From the NCBI GenBank assembly GCA_028023455.1, contig JAQFVV010000021.1, positions 7,966,853-8,030,852 on the forward strand: a stretch of DNA of 64,000 nt. The letters are read 5' to 3'. The notes under the pieces were generated by a model. That model was given only the letters and a program-made list of their open reading frames with translations, was not told the origin of the DNA and made no database searches. The stretch is from Epiperipatus broadwayi. Taxonomy: Eukaryota; Onychophora; Udeonychophora; Euonychophora; Peripatidae. Position 1 is the stretch's first letter. The number at the start of each line of letters is the position of its first letter. The translations under genes and the position numbers were made by a program. Shown in pieces: positions 11,670-22,204 of the stretch.

Positions 11670-12490
11670 TCTTGTATGTAAAATCCTACAATAAGTCTTA
11701 TATATATATATATGCATAATATATTCATTATAACTTTATTTTTGGATATCATTATTCAAAATTTAATTGAATTTTTTTTCCTGTATAAACATCTTTTTCA
11801 ATGAACCTCTTAATATCTATGAAAAATTATATTAAAAATTTAAAAGCCAATCTAATATTATTATCTTTGTCTTTTTATTATTTAATGAACATTTATTTTA
11901 AGATTTTGTTTAACGCCATTTATTTTTAATTGTAACTTTAATCAATAACTTATTATTAATATTTTAATTTGTACTTTTATTTCTTACATTAGTGAAGTAA
12001 CTGACTGTTTCTTAAACTCTTATAAATTCTTTATTTCTTAAATTCTTCTTTAACAAACTTTTTCTCAAAGTTTGTTAAACAATTTCTGTTAGTATTTGAT
12101 TCAAATTAATCAAATGCTTCATTAAAAAATAAAATTGTTGGATTAAAATTAATAATGGGAAATTTGCTTTAGGGCTCAACGGGATTTAGAACATTTTGTT
12201 TTATTTAAATACTTTATTATAAAGTAAAATAATTGGATTAAAATTAACAATGTGAAATTTATATCAGGTTTAAAACAAATTTAAAACATTTTGTGTCATT
12301 TATTTTTATTTTTAAATTTATTATAAATAGTCATACATTTATATTTCAGTCAATTGTAGAAGGCAGTAAAATAAAAAAAATTATATCTGTTTAGATGATT
12401 AAACATATGGAAAGATTTTATTCATTTTGCTATAATTTTAAATTTATAAAAAGTATTGTTTTTTTTAATTCTAAAAAAATTTTTTTTTTC
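11670..12490. other. AT-rich noncoding stretch
   Basis: AT-rich sequence with a short degenerate direct repeat around 12135-12170 and 12230-12262 (TTGGATTAAAATTAA...). Nothing coding was seen. Confidence 0.5.
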
Positions 12491-12500
12491 ATGTGTCATA

Positions 12501-12580
12501 GCATCGGCCGGGAAGCAAACCTGCTGATCCGGGACAACTGCTTGTAAGGCTGTTGTGCTAACCACTCGACTACCAACGCT
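12501..12580 (-). pseudogene. tRNA-like retroposon (tRNA-derived, poly-A tailed)
   Basis: Read on the minus strand, GCGTTGG and CCGATGC form a 7-bp acceptor stem. GTCGAGTGGTTAGCAC forms a D-arm/box A, the anticodon loop is CTTACAA, and a long variable region precedes a T-arm with TTTGCTT. After the 3' end come TATGACACATG and a run of A. TAAAAAAATTT occurs on both sides (near 12473 and 12585), a possible target duplication. A sister copy is at 35603-35675. The extra variable region argues against a working tRNA-Val(TAC). Confidence 0.6.
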
Positions 12581-12923
12581 TCTGTAAAAAAATTTGCAAG
12601 GTTTGATAAACGATAATTTTAAAAACAAATATAACTTTTCTATTATTATTTCAACTCACTAAATTTATAATTTATTTTAAACATGTATGTATATAAAAAA
12701 AACCTCCAATGGTCGTCAGAAGTGATGAAATTGGTCCAAAGTCTATGGATTTTGAACTTCAAAATTTACACTAACCTTACACCAAATAAATACAACGTGT
12801 ATACATGTATAGAAAGTATTAAAACAGGCAAAACTCTCCTTACAGTAGTGCCACTTAGTGTCAACCAGAGTAATCAATTTATGCCAGAAGGCTTGTCATA
12901 AAATCTCTATCTAGTCCCTACTC

Positions 12924-12982
12924 ATCCAATATCCCCAGACTAGTTTCTGGCTTGTGACCTTCATCAGTGAGGAGCCTTGGAT
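12924..12982 (-). ncRNA. Hammerhead ribozyme, family 1
   Basis: On the minus strand, helix I pairs ATCCAA with TTGGAT and, after a small internal loop, TCCTCA with TGGGGA. The core is CTGATGA, helix II (GGT...GCC, loop near CACAA), GAAAC, then TAGTC with cleavage expected after the C. Stem III is minimal: A-U and C-G around a two-base TA loop. ACTAGT is palindromic, so dimer formation could stabilise it. This is the type I short-stem-III design known from PLE and retrozyme hammerheads. An A-A mismatch sits next to the core at the base of helix II. Confidence 0.75.
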
Positions 12983-13176
12983 CTGAGAGCACTGCACCTA
13001 GATCTTAGGATCTAATGCAACCCTCCAGCAGCCACCTTTTATTTCTACTTAACTACAAAACTATGAGAATAAAATTGAAAACACAATAATATTTTCAATC
13101 TAAGCTCAATAGCTTATATAGTCATATGGGTCTGGAGGATTGCATTTGATCCTAAGATCTAGGTGCATGCTCTCAG

Positions 13177-13235
13177 ATCCAAAGCTCCTCACTGATGAAG
13201 GCCACAAGCCAGAAACTAGTCTGGGGATATTGGAT
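13177..13235 (+). ncRNA. Hammerhead ribozyme, family 1 (best copy)
   Basis: Outer helix I: ATCCAA 13177-13182 with TTGGAT 13230-13235. Inner helix I: TCCTCA 13186-13191 with TGGGGA 13222-13227. Core CTGATGA is 13192-13198. Helix II pairs GGC 13200-13202 with GCC 13208-13210 over a CACAA loop. GAAAC is 13212-13216, and cleavage triplet GTC is 13219-13221. All catalytic-core bases of the hammerhead consensus are present. The A-A mismatch flanking helix II is the one weak point. Confidence 0.8.
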
Positions 13236-14148
13236 GAGTAGGCACTAGATAGGGATTTTATGCACAAGCCTTCTGGCATCCATTGATTACTCTGGTTGGC
13301 AGTGAGTGGCACTACATTATGGAGAGTTTTTCCTGTTTTAATAACAGTAATGTGCTAGCATAAGAAATAGTGATCATGTGATGTATAGGAAGTATATTGT
13401 GGTGTTACCACAGTCGATTTGACCCCAGGTCTATGAATTCAAACCAAATTAATTTACACCTTTAAACTGATTTAAGATTTTTCTTTCAGTCCATCTGGAT
13501 GACAATTCCATATTGATTGGTAAATGATGTCAACCTGTTCATAGTTTAATGATTAAAATAAATAGAAAACCAATCTCCAAACAATTGTTGGTAAACATTG
13601 TGAGAGAACTAGTATCTTTCCATGTTTCTAACTTTTTATGCAGAGAGGAAGAAATATTGGAAATCCTTTATCTCTATAAAAGACTATTTAAAATCTTAGT
13701 ATCTTATTTATATACATGTATTTAAAATTTTACTTCACTAATTTAATTTTTTTTCCTATTACATTTTTTAACAATTTTTTGTTTAATTGCCTAGGAAACT
13801 TGTTAAGTTTCAGAAAAAACTACACTATATCTAAATACTAATTTTATTACAAAATGAAGGTTTAGTCTGACATTGTGCTTTTAAAAAAATAAAACAATTG
13901 TTATCTTGTTTATATTTTTTATTTCTTTTTATCAAGAGTGTATAAATATTAACAAAGTTTTATTATATATATATATGCAGGCAGGTCCAATAAAATATCA
14001 CAGGACCATGTCACATGATTCCAGCTTGCTTAAGTAAATATTAAATATAGGGGATTTGAACACCGACTTACAAGCACCCACAAACTATCCACACTATCTT
14101 ACACCATTGACACACATGACCCCACACATGTAGCAGATATAAATAATC

Positions 14149-14192
14149 ACCAATATATGTATTTTGTGCTGAGCCAGCACTCATCAGTTGGT
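14149..14192 (-). ncRNA. Hammerhead motif, family 3a, with core substitution
   Basis: On the minus strand: helix I ACCAA/TTGGT, CTGATGA, a 6-bp helix II (GTGCTG/CAGCAC), then AAAA where GAAA is required. A short stem III ATA-CA-TAT and an ATA triplet follow. The G-to-A change at the conserved G12 position should cripple catalysis in this copy. Confidence 0.6.
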
Positions 14193-14207
14193 TCAGCTCA
14201 TCTTCTC

Positions 14208-14210
<3 letters not shown>

Positions 14211-14280
<70 letters not shown>
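14211..14280. repeat. (TA)n microsatellite
   Basis: About 70 bp of pure TA within the left copy of the family 3a repeat. The long Ile-Tyr frame here is an artefact of the repeat. Confidence 0.95.
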
Positions 14281-14282
<2 letters not shown>

Positions 14283-14688
14283 CAGTGCTCAGTTTATATT
14301 AAGATAGTAGATTTTCACACTTTAATGAACAGGCTTCAATCTACTCCAACCTCTAACTATTCAGCCATCCATACCATTAAAAATCTGATGATGGAATGCC
14401 TAAATCCCATGCTGATGCCTATATTAAGAATGCCTATATTTCAAATATTATACATTAAACCTGCATCTTGCCCATTCCTCTTCTATGTATTTAAATGAAT
14501 AAGGTCTTATAAATGAGGGGTTAGAGTGACTTGAGATCAACATGGGCATAGCAATAATATTAGCATCAGAATAAGGGCATTCCATCATCAGATTTTCAAT
14601 GGTATGGATAGCTGAAGAGTCAGAAGTTGGAATAGATTGAAGCCAGTCCACTAAAGTATGAAAATCTGCTTTCTTAATATAAACTGAG

Positions 14689-14727
<39 letters not shown>

Positions 14728-14743
14728 GGAGATGATGATCTGA

Positions 14744-14787
14744 ACCAACTAATGAGTGCTGGTTCGGTACAAAATCCATATATTGGT
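14744..14787 (+). ncRNA. Hammerhead motif, family 3a, degraded
   Basis: Helix I ACCAA/TTGGT is intact, and an outer GAGAT/ATCTC pairing is also possible. The core reads CTAATGA, helix II is GTGCTG/CGGTAC-like, and AAAA replaces GAAA. Probably inactive. Confidence 0.5.
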
Positions 14788-14905
14788 GATTATTTATCTC
14801 TGCTACATGTGTGTGGTCATGTGTGTCAATGGTGTAAGATAGGGTGGATAGTTGAAGGATGCTTGAAAGTCAGTGTTCAAATCCCCTATATTTACAATTA
14901 AGCTC

Positions 14906-15400
14906 CAGGTATATGAAGATGCCTGTATTTCAAATATTCCACAATAAACCTGCATCTGATCCATCCCTCTTTTATGTATTTAAACGGATAAGATCCTATA
15001 CATGAGGGATCATAATAACTTAAAGTTAACATGGACATAACAATAATACTGGCATCAGCATGGGATGTGGGCATTCCATCATCAGATTTTCAATTCTATG
15101 GATGACTCAAGAGTTGGAGGTTCAATTATATTGAAACCTGTCTAGTAAAGGAAGATGATTTGCTATCTTAATATACACTGAGCACTGATTATATATGTGT
15201 GGGAGATGATAATTTAGACCAACTGATTCAGCATGTATTCATATGTTGGTGATTATTTAACTTTTTTACATGTGTGTTGTCATGTGTATCAATGGTGTGA
15301 GATAGTGTGGATAGCAAAGGGTGCTTGAAAGACTGTAATCAAAACCTCCCTATTTACAATTAGGCTTCAGGTATATAAAGAATGCCAATATTTTAAATAT
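14906..15400 (+). repeat. Degraded direct copy of family 3a repeat
   Basis: Repeats the blocks of the preceding copy in the same orientation. At 15218-15250 the hammerhead has lost helix II, leaving ACCAACTGAT joined to a TTCAGCA remnant and TTGGT. It ends with the TCAATGGTGTGAGATAGTGTGG block and ATTTACAATTAGGCTTCAGG. Confidence 0.6.
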
Positions 15401-16194
15401 AAGTAAGTCTTAGTAACTAATAGATGTCATGTAACATATGCAGGAAATGTTCTAATTTAAATAACCACTGCATCACAAAATTTTCATCAGCTCTTTCATA
15501 AAAAGGGTGAAGAAGTATATCTCTTCAAATTGTCCAATTTTCTGATATAAAAATTTGGGTAAATTTTTATTTTGGCATTGCTATTTGACTGAAAAGAATT
15601 AGTTATTTTTCTTAAAGCAATAAATGTTAAGCTGCTTTGCATTATAAATAGAAAAACAAACACTAAAAATATGGAATGGAAAAATGATATCAGTACCAAT
15701 TTCCTATGACTTGTTTACAATATGCAATATCAATACCCCTGAAACATTCTTTGCTTGTAGAGGGAAAATATGATAATAGGCAGAAAACTGTCAAATCATA
15801 AATGAAAAAAGGGCTTATGCAATTGACAAAGATTTAAATAATGTTTATTTATTAACCTGAATAGCTAACACAATTCATAAAATAGAATGATTTGTGTCAG
15901 ACAGAGTAAAGGTATCAGTAGCAAAATTATTATCTATTGATAGTATCAAAGAAGTTAAGTTTTTGTTTCTTAATAGCAATAATGCTTATGTTGTCAATGT
16001 ATTATATGTTAATTTCTTTCAGGACGTATTTCTGATGGTCTGATGATTCATTAATATTAGCAGTTAAATCTTTGTGTTACTTTGTACAGAATTGGAAAAT
16101 TTAACAAGTTCATAGTTAAGGGTTAATTAAACCATCAATTGGAAACAGAGTGATGGTGGATCTATTTGTGAGAAGATATCATGCTGAATTTTCC

Positions 16195-16560
16195 CTGAAC
16201 TTTTTTCATTTAAGTCTTTCCAATGGCCTTCATTTTAAGTGAAGGAAATGATAATAATCTGAAATATTGTTACACTAACAATGACATGAAACTCAAGATA
16301 TCTTTGAATTAATAGACAAAACTCTCCATATAGTAGTGCCACCTATTTCAAGCCAGAATAATCAATGAATCTCCACTGAATTTTTTTCATTTAAGTCTTT
16401 CCAACGGCCTCCATTTTAAGTGGAGAAAATGATAATAATAATCTTAAATACTGTTACACTAACAATGATATGAAATTCTCAAGATATCTTTGAATTAATA
16501 GACAAAACTCTCCACATAGTAGTACCACCTATTTCAAGCCAGAATAATCAATGGATGTAA
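16195..16560 (+). repeat. Tandem duplication of ~181 bp
   Basis: Sequence starting CTGAACTTTTTTCATTTAAG at 16195 recurs from 16376 with a few substitutions (CTGAATTTTTTTCATT...). The unit spans unique sequence plus the left end of a family 1 foldback arm (GACAAAACTCTCCA... to AGCCAGAATAATCAATG). The duplication therefore arose after the foldback inserted. Confidence 0.85.
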
Positions 16561-16862
16561 GAAGATCTGTGTACAAAATCTCTATCTAGTGCCTACTCAT
16601 CCACTAATTTTTAACTTGTGCCTTTAATCAGTGAGGAGCCTTCTATCTGAGAGAATCTCACCTAGATGTTAGATCCAAGACTCTTCACTGATGAAAACCA
16701 TAAGGTAATAATTAGTCTTAGGATATTGAACGAGTAGAGACTAGATCTTTCTGAATCCATTGATTACTCTGGATTGCACAGTGTGGCACTACTGTTTGAA
16801 AAGTTTTGCCTCTGTTATATAACAGCTAGTGTAAACATAGGAAATGGTGATCATGTGAAATT
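16312..16862. repeat. Foldback repeat with hammerhead relics (family 1), copy 4
   Basis: The arms are inverted around about 16670. The minus-strand hammerhead relic is near 16598-16650 and the plus-strand relic near 16671-16731 (TTCACTGATGA kept, GAAAC lost). The single-sided tail ends GATCATGTGAAATTTAGTA. Confidence 0.65.
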
Positions 16863-16869
16863 TAGTATC

Positions 16870-19165
16870 TTTGAATTATTATTTACATATTTTGTAAAAA
16901 TAATCATATAAAAGTTAAGATAATTTTATCATTTTCATTATCAATTGTTTGCAGATGAGTATGAGGATACTAATTCTGGGGAAAAAAGAAAAATTAAATA
17001 AAAAAGAAACAATCAAATATTGAAAATAATTTTTGAAATGGCTAGGGCTTCAAAACTGATAATGAATCGTAATACCTCAATGTTTTTGGAATTAATTATA
17101 ATTGATACTATTGTAGCATTAGTACATTTTATATTTTGAATTTCTAATGGATTATGCTTCATTTATTTTTTTAATACTTTATCTCTCTTCATCAATAATA
17201 TTATCATTATAAGCATAAAATGCATGGTCTGTATTCATCTTGCCATCAAAAAATACTTAACTATAAATGGAGTCAGATTTGGCTTTGATATATAAATGTT
17301 TGTGTTACGTCAATGTGGTACCTAAAAATTTCCTGATGTTCGCAATATATGCAAAACAGCAATTATGCCCAAAATATTTAATTTCATATACAACATTATC
17401 AAATTTTATATTATACGATAAGTTAATACACATCTGCATTCTGTGTTAAAAAATTATTCATTTTACTATCTCACCCTATTAACAATAGCTTAAATTATAT
17501 AAAAGTATTTAAATTGTTTAATAATAATAAGGGATAAAACACTTTATATAATATATGTATTGTATAACTTTTACCTATTTAACTGACAAATATTCTCAAT
17601 GTTTGTATAGTATTATTAGTGTACTTGCAATAAGAAAACTTTATTTAATAATACAATTTTCAAAATAGCAAATCATTTTTAGATTATCATATTTATTATT
17701 TTATCACTTGTTTATGTCTCAGTGGATTTATATATGTCCATAAATATATTTAACACACAACAATATATTTCCATCATTGTTCTACATACATATCTATGTA
17801 TATATATACCTTCCTATGTACAAAATGTGCATGTATAACATACGTAGAAAATCGATAGAAAACATATTTGTTCATATATATATATATTGTAATGGTAAAT
17901 TAATAGGAAAGAGGGAAATAAACTTAGATGTTAATTAAAAGTGAAAGGTGATACAATAAAGAAGCACCTTTCCTTAATGCTAAATTTTTAACATTAAATA
18001 ATGAACGGTAGTGCGACTAAACTAGAACTAGATACCAAAAGCCAATGATAGGTCATTCCCCAATAGGTGATGACATAAATCTTAGTTTAACCTTTTAAAA
18101 ATAATAATAATAATAATTTTCTCATGAATAATATACTTACTACACTATTGCATGTGGAGTTTAATATTTCTAATAAATCTCAGAGTTTTGAGACCATTAT
18201 GCTAATAAGTCCATAACTATTCCTAAAAGTTTTGTCTGTGGCTAGCATAATAAAACAATTAACAAATAATAATTTAATCTATATCATTTCTCAGGGATTT
18301 GATCATCATAAAAACTCTTATACATTTTGTAGAATAAGCTTTCTTACGATATGACTGAAAACTATTGGGCATTTTGCGATTGTATCCAGTGCATACATCT
18401 TAGCTTATAAATAAAACTGTGAAAAGAGTACAGATGAGCTCTCATGAACTATTTAAAATAAACAATATTCACTTAACTAATTTATTTAAAGTATAATTAA
18501 AATTATGGGATTATAATTAAATGTATGTGATCACATTAGGAATCAAATGATGATGATGATAAATAAAATACAAAGTCATTATTTAAACAACAATTAAATA
18601 ATATTATTAACATAATATGAATGCATATATAAGGAAATAAATAGTTATAAGATAACTAAATCAATATCTCTGATAATGTTCTCTAAATAAAATTAGTTTA
18701 TTTATAAGCGGTTATAAAAAGAAAACCCACAGGTATATGCTATGATTTGTAATTCTATGTATTGCTCATACAAGTACAAAATTATTAAAAAAGATTGTCA
18801 GTAAATAGGATTTAAATATATCCTTATTATCATAAAATCTAAAATAGAATAAGAGATTTATCTATATCTTACAAATACTAAGTATTTTCCCTATCGGAAC
18901 AAACTTCATTATATATTTAAATAATAATCTTTGCATTATTATAACTACTATTATGTTATAATCAATGCATATGGCCGAGACAAGATAACTAACTGTTCTT
19001 AGTTTTACTTTTATTGGTTTATAGTAATGAAAATATAATATTTTATTTTTTCATCTTTTCAAACATCGATTTGCATATTGACCATATAAATAGACATTTG
19101 ATGTGGATGCAGGAAGGAAGGTTATGAGAACTTCTTGGAAGAATGATTTATCTTTAAAATTATTG
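16870..19165. other. AT-rich noncoding stretch
   Basis: No coding region, RNA gene or recognised repeat. Short TA runs occur near 17875-17890, with a TAATAATAATAATAA run near 18100. Confidence 0.5.
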
Positions 19166-19183
19166 TTAAATGATTCTAAAGAT

Positions 19184-19273
19184 GTCAATTGTTGGTGGTC
19201 TAGCGGTTAGCATAGCTGCCTTCCAAGCAGCTGACCCAGATTCGTTTCCTAGTCAACGCTTTGACATTAAAAA
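19184..19273 (+). pseudogene. Retroposed tRNA-Gly(TCC) pseudogene with poly-A tail
   Basis: The body resembles tRNA-Gly: GGTGGTCTAGCGGTTAGCAT (box A/D-arm), anticodon stem-loop GCTGC-CTTCCAA-GCAGC with anticodon TCC, and a T-arm ATTCGTTTCCTAG. The acceptor 3' strand TCAACGC pairs only partly with the 5' side. It is followed by TTTGACATT and A6. A 16-bp direct repeat, AAATGATTCTAAAGAT, flanks the insert at 19168-19183 and 19274-19289, which is the signature of LINE-mediated insertion. A related copy is at 63707-63783(-). Confidence 0.85.
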
Positions 19274-20252
19274 AAATGATTCTAAAGATCTGGTAGATAG
19301 TAATGTATTCTAGGAATAATATATCCCATACACTGCTTTAAGATGTATAGATGAAAATAAATTAAGTTTTTATAAAAGTGATAAATTTTCTAAAAATGGA
19401 AGTGAAATTTGTTACCATAACTCATTATGATATATTCATGAAAATAATAATAATTATAAAATATTGTGTGATAATTTAAAGATTGGATTATAGGATGTAA
19501 TGAAATCAAAGGAAGAATCAAAAGATTTTTTGAATTAACTGTTTTGAGTTTGAAAAATCGTTTCATGAAAACATCTTTAACATTACAAATCATTTGCAGT
19601 TGTCTTTGAAATGGGAGTAGTGTTCATAATTTATAGTCTATTTTAATAAAATTCCATCATTCTTAATCTTTAGACATGTACCCTAAAATGTCAACTTTAG
19701 GCATGCAGTCTAAAGTAAATATGAAGATATTTAAAACCAGAGACATTCAAAAAGTAGGATGTTTGACTTTTATGAGTTGATACTATTTCTTAATATGAAG
19801 AAGAGGATCATGCATGAGGTAGACCATGAAAATGACTCAAAATACTTTATCATGCATTAATGTTATTTATCTGCTGAGAATGTCAGGGTAGCTATGCTTA
19901 TGGGAGCATAAAACCTTCCAAAAGTGCTCAGCTCATTAAATTGCAGAGTATTATTTGCTTTTGCAAACTTCATTATATGTGCGCAAAGCACATATATATA
20001 ATTTATAGATTACATGATAATAAAGTAACATTAAAGTAAATATTGAAAAATAATTATTATAATTTAATATTAAACTTAGGTATTTCTAAGCCTACAACCA
20101 TTACAAATATTTTACAGTAGTTCCTAAAGAACAGAGTGTTAGTAGTTTGATGCTAATGTTATTTATTAGAAAATTTGTCAATTGCAGATTGTTAAGTTTT
20201 TATAATTTTGAATTAAATTTATAACATTTTTTTCTTTTATAAATATTAAATA

Positions 20253-20576
20253 AAACAGACAAAACTCTCCATACAGTAGTGCCACTCAGTGCAAGCCAGA
20301 GTAATCAATGGATGCCAGAAGGCTTGTACATAAAATCCCTATCTAGTGTCTAAGATCTAGGTGCAGTGCTCTTAGATGCAAGGCTCCACACTTATGAAGG
20401 CCGCAAGGCAGAAACTAGTCTGGGGATATTAGATGAGTAGGGATTTTATGCACAAGCTTACTGGCATCCATTGATTACCCTGGCTTGCACTGAGTGACAC
20501 TACTGCATGGAAAGTTTTCCCATTTTAATAACAGTTATGAGCAAGCATAAGAAATGGTGATCATGTGATGTTTAGT
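20253..20576. repeat. Foldback repeat with hammerhead (family 1), copy 5
   Basis: The left arm is truncated to about 95 bp (AGACAAAACTCTCC to CCTATCTAGTG) and lacks its ribozyme. The right arm is complete with a plus-strand hammerhead and ends in a CCCATTTTAATAACAGTTATGAGC...GATCATGTGATGTTTAGT tail. Confidence 0.75.
20376..20434 (+). ncRNA. Hammerhead motif, family 1, core mutated
   Basis: Helix I, helix II (GGC/GCC-like), GAAAC, TAGTC and TGGGGA are all present, but the core reads CTTATGA. The change at the invariant G5 should abolish cleavage. Confidence 0.6.
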
Positions 20577-20590
20577 AGTTTAAATATTAA

Positions 20591-20870
20591 ATAAATTTTT
20601 TAAAGCTAAATAAAGTTGTGGGTATTTCTAAGCCTATAATAAATAAACTGCTTCACATTGTCTCTTAGTAACTCCTCACTGAAGAGACCTATAGGTCAAA
20701 ACCAGTCTGGGGATGGGGACAATCCAAGATAAAAATGATTTGAATGCCTTCTCTTGTAGTAGCATTTATCATAAAAAAAGCTTGTTTAGAGCTAATTAGC
20801 ATGTTCTTAATTTTACATATTTGTAAGTGCAAGCTATATATAAGTCATGTGACATCTGACTTTTTATTAT
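20591..20870 (+). repeat. Family 2 hammerhead repeat, copy 1
   Basis: The blocks downstream of the ribozyme (GAATGCCTTCTCTTG, AGCATTTATCA, AAGCTTGTTTAGAG) are homologous to those after the ribozyme at 51.2 kb. This defines a dispersed family distinct from family 1. Confidence 0.6.
20673..20713 (+). ncRNA. Hammerhead ribozyme motif, family 2
   Basis: Helix I pairs TCCTCA 20673-20678 with TGGGGA 20708-20713. The core is CTGAAGA. Helix II is a perfect 4-bp GACC/GGTC with a TATA loop and the favoured G-C pair next to the core. The cleavage triplet is GTC 20705-20707. The only core defect is AAAAC in place of GAAAC (position 20698), a single substitution from consensus. Confidence 0.7.
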
Positions 20871-21509
20871 TACTATTAATAAACTAAACCATGGTCATGA
20901 TATATTTTTAAAATTAATTTTGCCTTCGTTGATATTTTTATTTTATTTGTAAAAGTCTGGATAAAATATAATATGTAATTATAAAATAAGAAGCAATATA
21001 AAATAAAAATAAAAATCATATAAAAAATTAATTATGACAATCACATGAAAAAGCCAAAGAATATAACAGTGGAATTAATAGAAAAGATGATAAATATATT
21101 TTATACATTTCCTACTTAACATATATGCATAAAATAGATGCTATAAAAACATGAAACCTTTAAATTGCATTAAAGATTTACAAAAACAATTATAAGAAAA
21201 AAATTATATTAAGAATAGCATAGATAGTTGTATGAATATTTATAAAACTTTGATAAATATAGTTAATAACTAGCTAATTAAAAATAAATGGAAAATTATT
21301 TCGTAAAGTAGTATATATAATGTTGGATAAGGTATGATTTATTGATTCTCTGTATTGTTATGTTATATAATTAATTTGTTTCATTTTTTATTGAAATTAA
21401 AAATATTCTATTTTGTTTTAACCATGTTTTGTTTTATTTATTGTTATAGTTATTTTTACTTCTGTTATAAGACAGCAGATGGTGCTCTGTATGAAATAAT
21501 AAGTATAAT

Positions 21510-22180
21510 AATAATAATAAGGGAAGTAGGAAGACATGCATTGGATGCAGAAGTCTGGACAGCAAGGGAGGCAAATCAAGGAGAAATGGGATGGTCAAGT
21601 TTTCATATGAGAGATGCAAAAAGTAAAATGAAAATGTTTGGTAGATTGCAGTTTATGGATAATAAAAGAATAGCTAAAATAGTATTTAATTGGGTTATGA
21701 GTAAAGGGCAGGTTACAAGATGGGTGAGAAAGGTCATGCGGTATGCAAAAGATTTGGATAAAGAATTTATATCAATATATTTGTACAAAAGATGGGATGA
21801 TTGTGTTAAGAGGATTATTGAGTGTTGTAGTAGTAAAGAATGGGATAAAAGAATAAATTTATTAATAAAGACTAGGAAGTTAGAGAGGTGGAGAAATAGT
21901 ATGGAGAGTAAAAAGAGTTTAAATATATATAGAAATAAACAGAATATTAGGTGTGAGTTAATATATGATAATAGTAAAAAAAGTAGTTTATTGTTTAAGG
22001 CTCAAACGGGATCTTTAGCTACAAAGAGAATATACATGTAAATGGAAAAATATGGGTGATTTATTTTGTAAATTATGTAAGGAAGGAATTGAAAATATTA
22101 GGCATTTGTTAATTGAATGTTAATGTTTGAAAACAGAAAGGGTACATATAATGAAGTTGTGGAAAAATAAACATGAAAAG
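21510..22180 (+). mobile_element. 5'-truncated LINE, C-terminal domain (knuckle-bearing family), copy 1
   Basis: Retrotransposon 3' part. A long frame to 22041 encodes a basic region with KMKMFGRLQFMDNKRIAKI, Trp-rich stretches (RWDDCVKRIIECC, LERWRNSMES) and LLFKAQTGSLATKR. The frame is broken near 22020. The next frame gives CKLCKEGIENIRHLLIEC, the CX2C...HX4C knuckle found at the C terminus of R1/I/Jockey-type LINEs. No reverse transcriptase core or endonuclease is present, so it is 5' truncated. The whole frame upstream of about 21510 is low-complexity and probably not part of the element. Confidence 0.75.
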
Positions 22181-22204
22181 AGTGATTATACAGAAAGTGA
22201 ATTA

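Larger units (their letters stand above)
12819..13388. repeat. Foldback repeat with two hammerhead ribozymes (family 1), copy 3
   Basis: Best preserved copy of the family. The left arm (about 12819-13015) and right arm (about 13120-13342) are inverted. Both carry a hammerhead sequence with intact core, reading outward: minus strand on the left, plus strand on the right. The spacer contains AGCAGCCACCTTTTATTTC and AT-rich sequence. The right arm is followed by the single-sided tail ATAACAGTAATGTGCTAGC...GATCATGTGATGT. The inverted dimer with one extra tail is the same plan as the PLE-derived elements at 51.7 and 55.5 kb. Confidence 0.8.
13970..14905. repeat. Inverted pair of tRNA-like plus hammerhead repeats (family 3a)
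   Basis: The left copy (minus orientation) contains a T-arm/box-B-like GGTGTTCAAATCCCC on the minus strand near 14050-14065, then a hammerhead, then a 70-bp TA run and the block ATCAGTGCTCAGTTTATATT. The right copy (plus orientation, about 14560-14905) mirrors the blocks: AATCTGATGATGGAATGCC-type sequence, a TA run, a hammerhead, ACATGTGTGTGGTCATGTG, and a box-B-like GTGTTCAAATCCCC. A third, degraded direct copy follows to about 15400. It is a tRNA-related, non-coding repeat family; related copies are at 44.2-44.6 and 62.6 kb. Confidence 0.65.

Noticed and set aside
12501-12580. Functional tRNA-Val(TAC) gene
   Set aside because: Good acceptor stem, but an oversized variable region, a mismatched T-stem and a retroposon-type tail.
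14157-14498. 113-residue plus-strand ORF
   Set aside because: Its core is a translated (TA)n microsatellite inside a hammerhead repeat.
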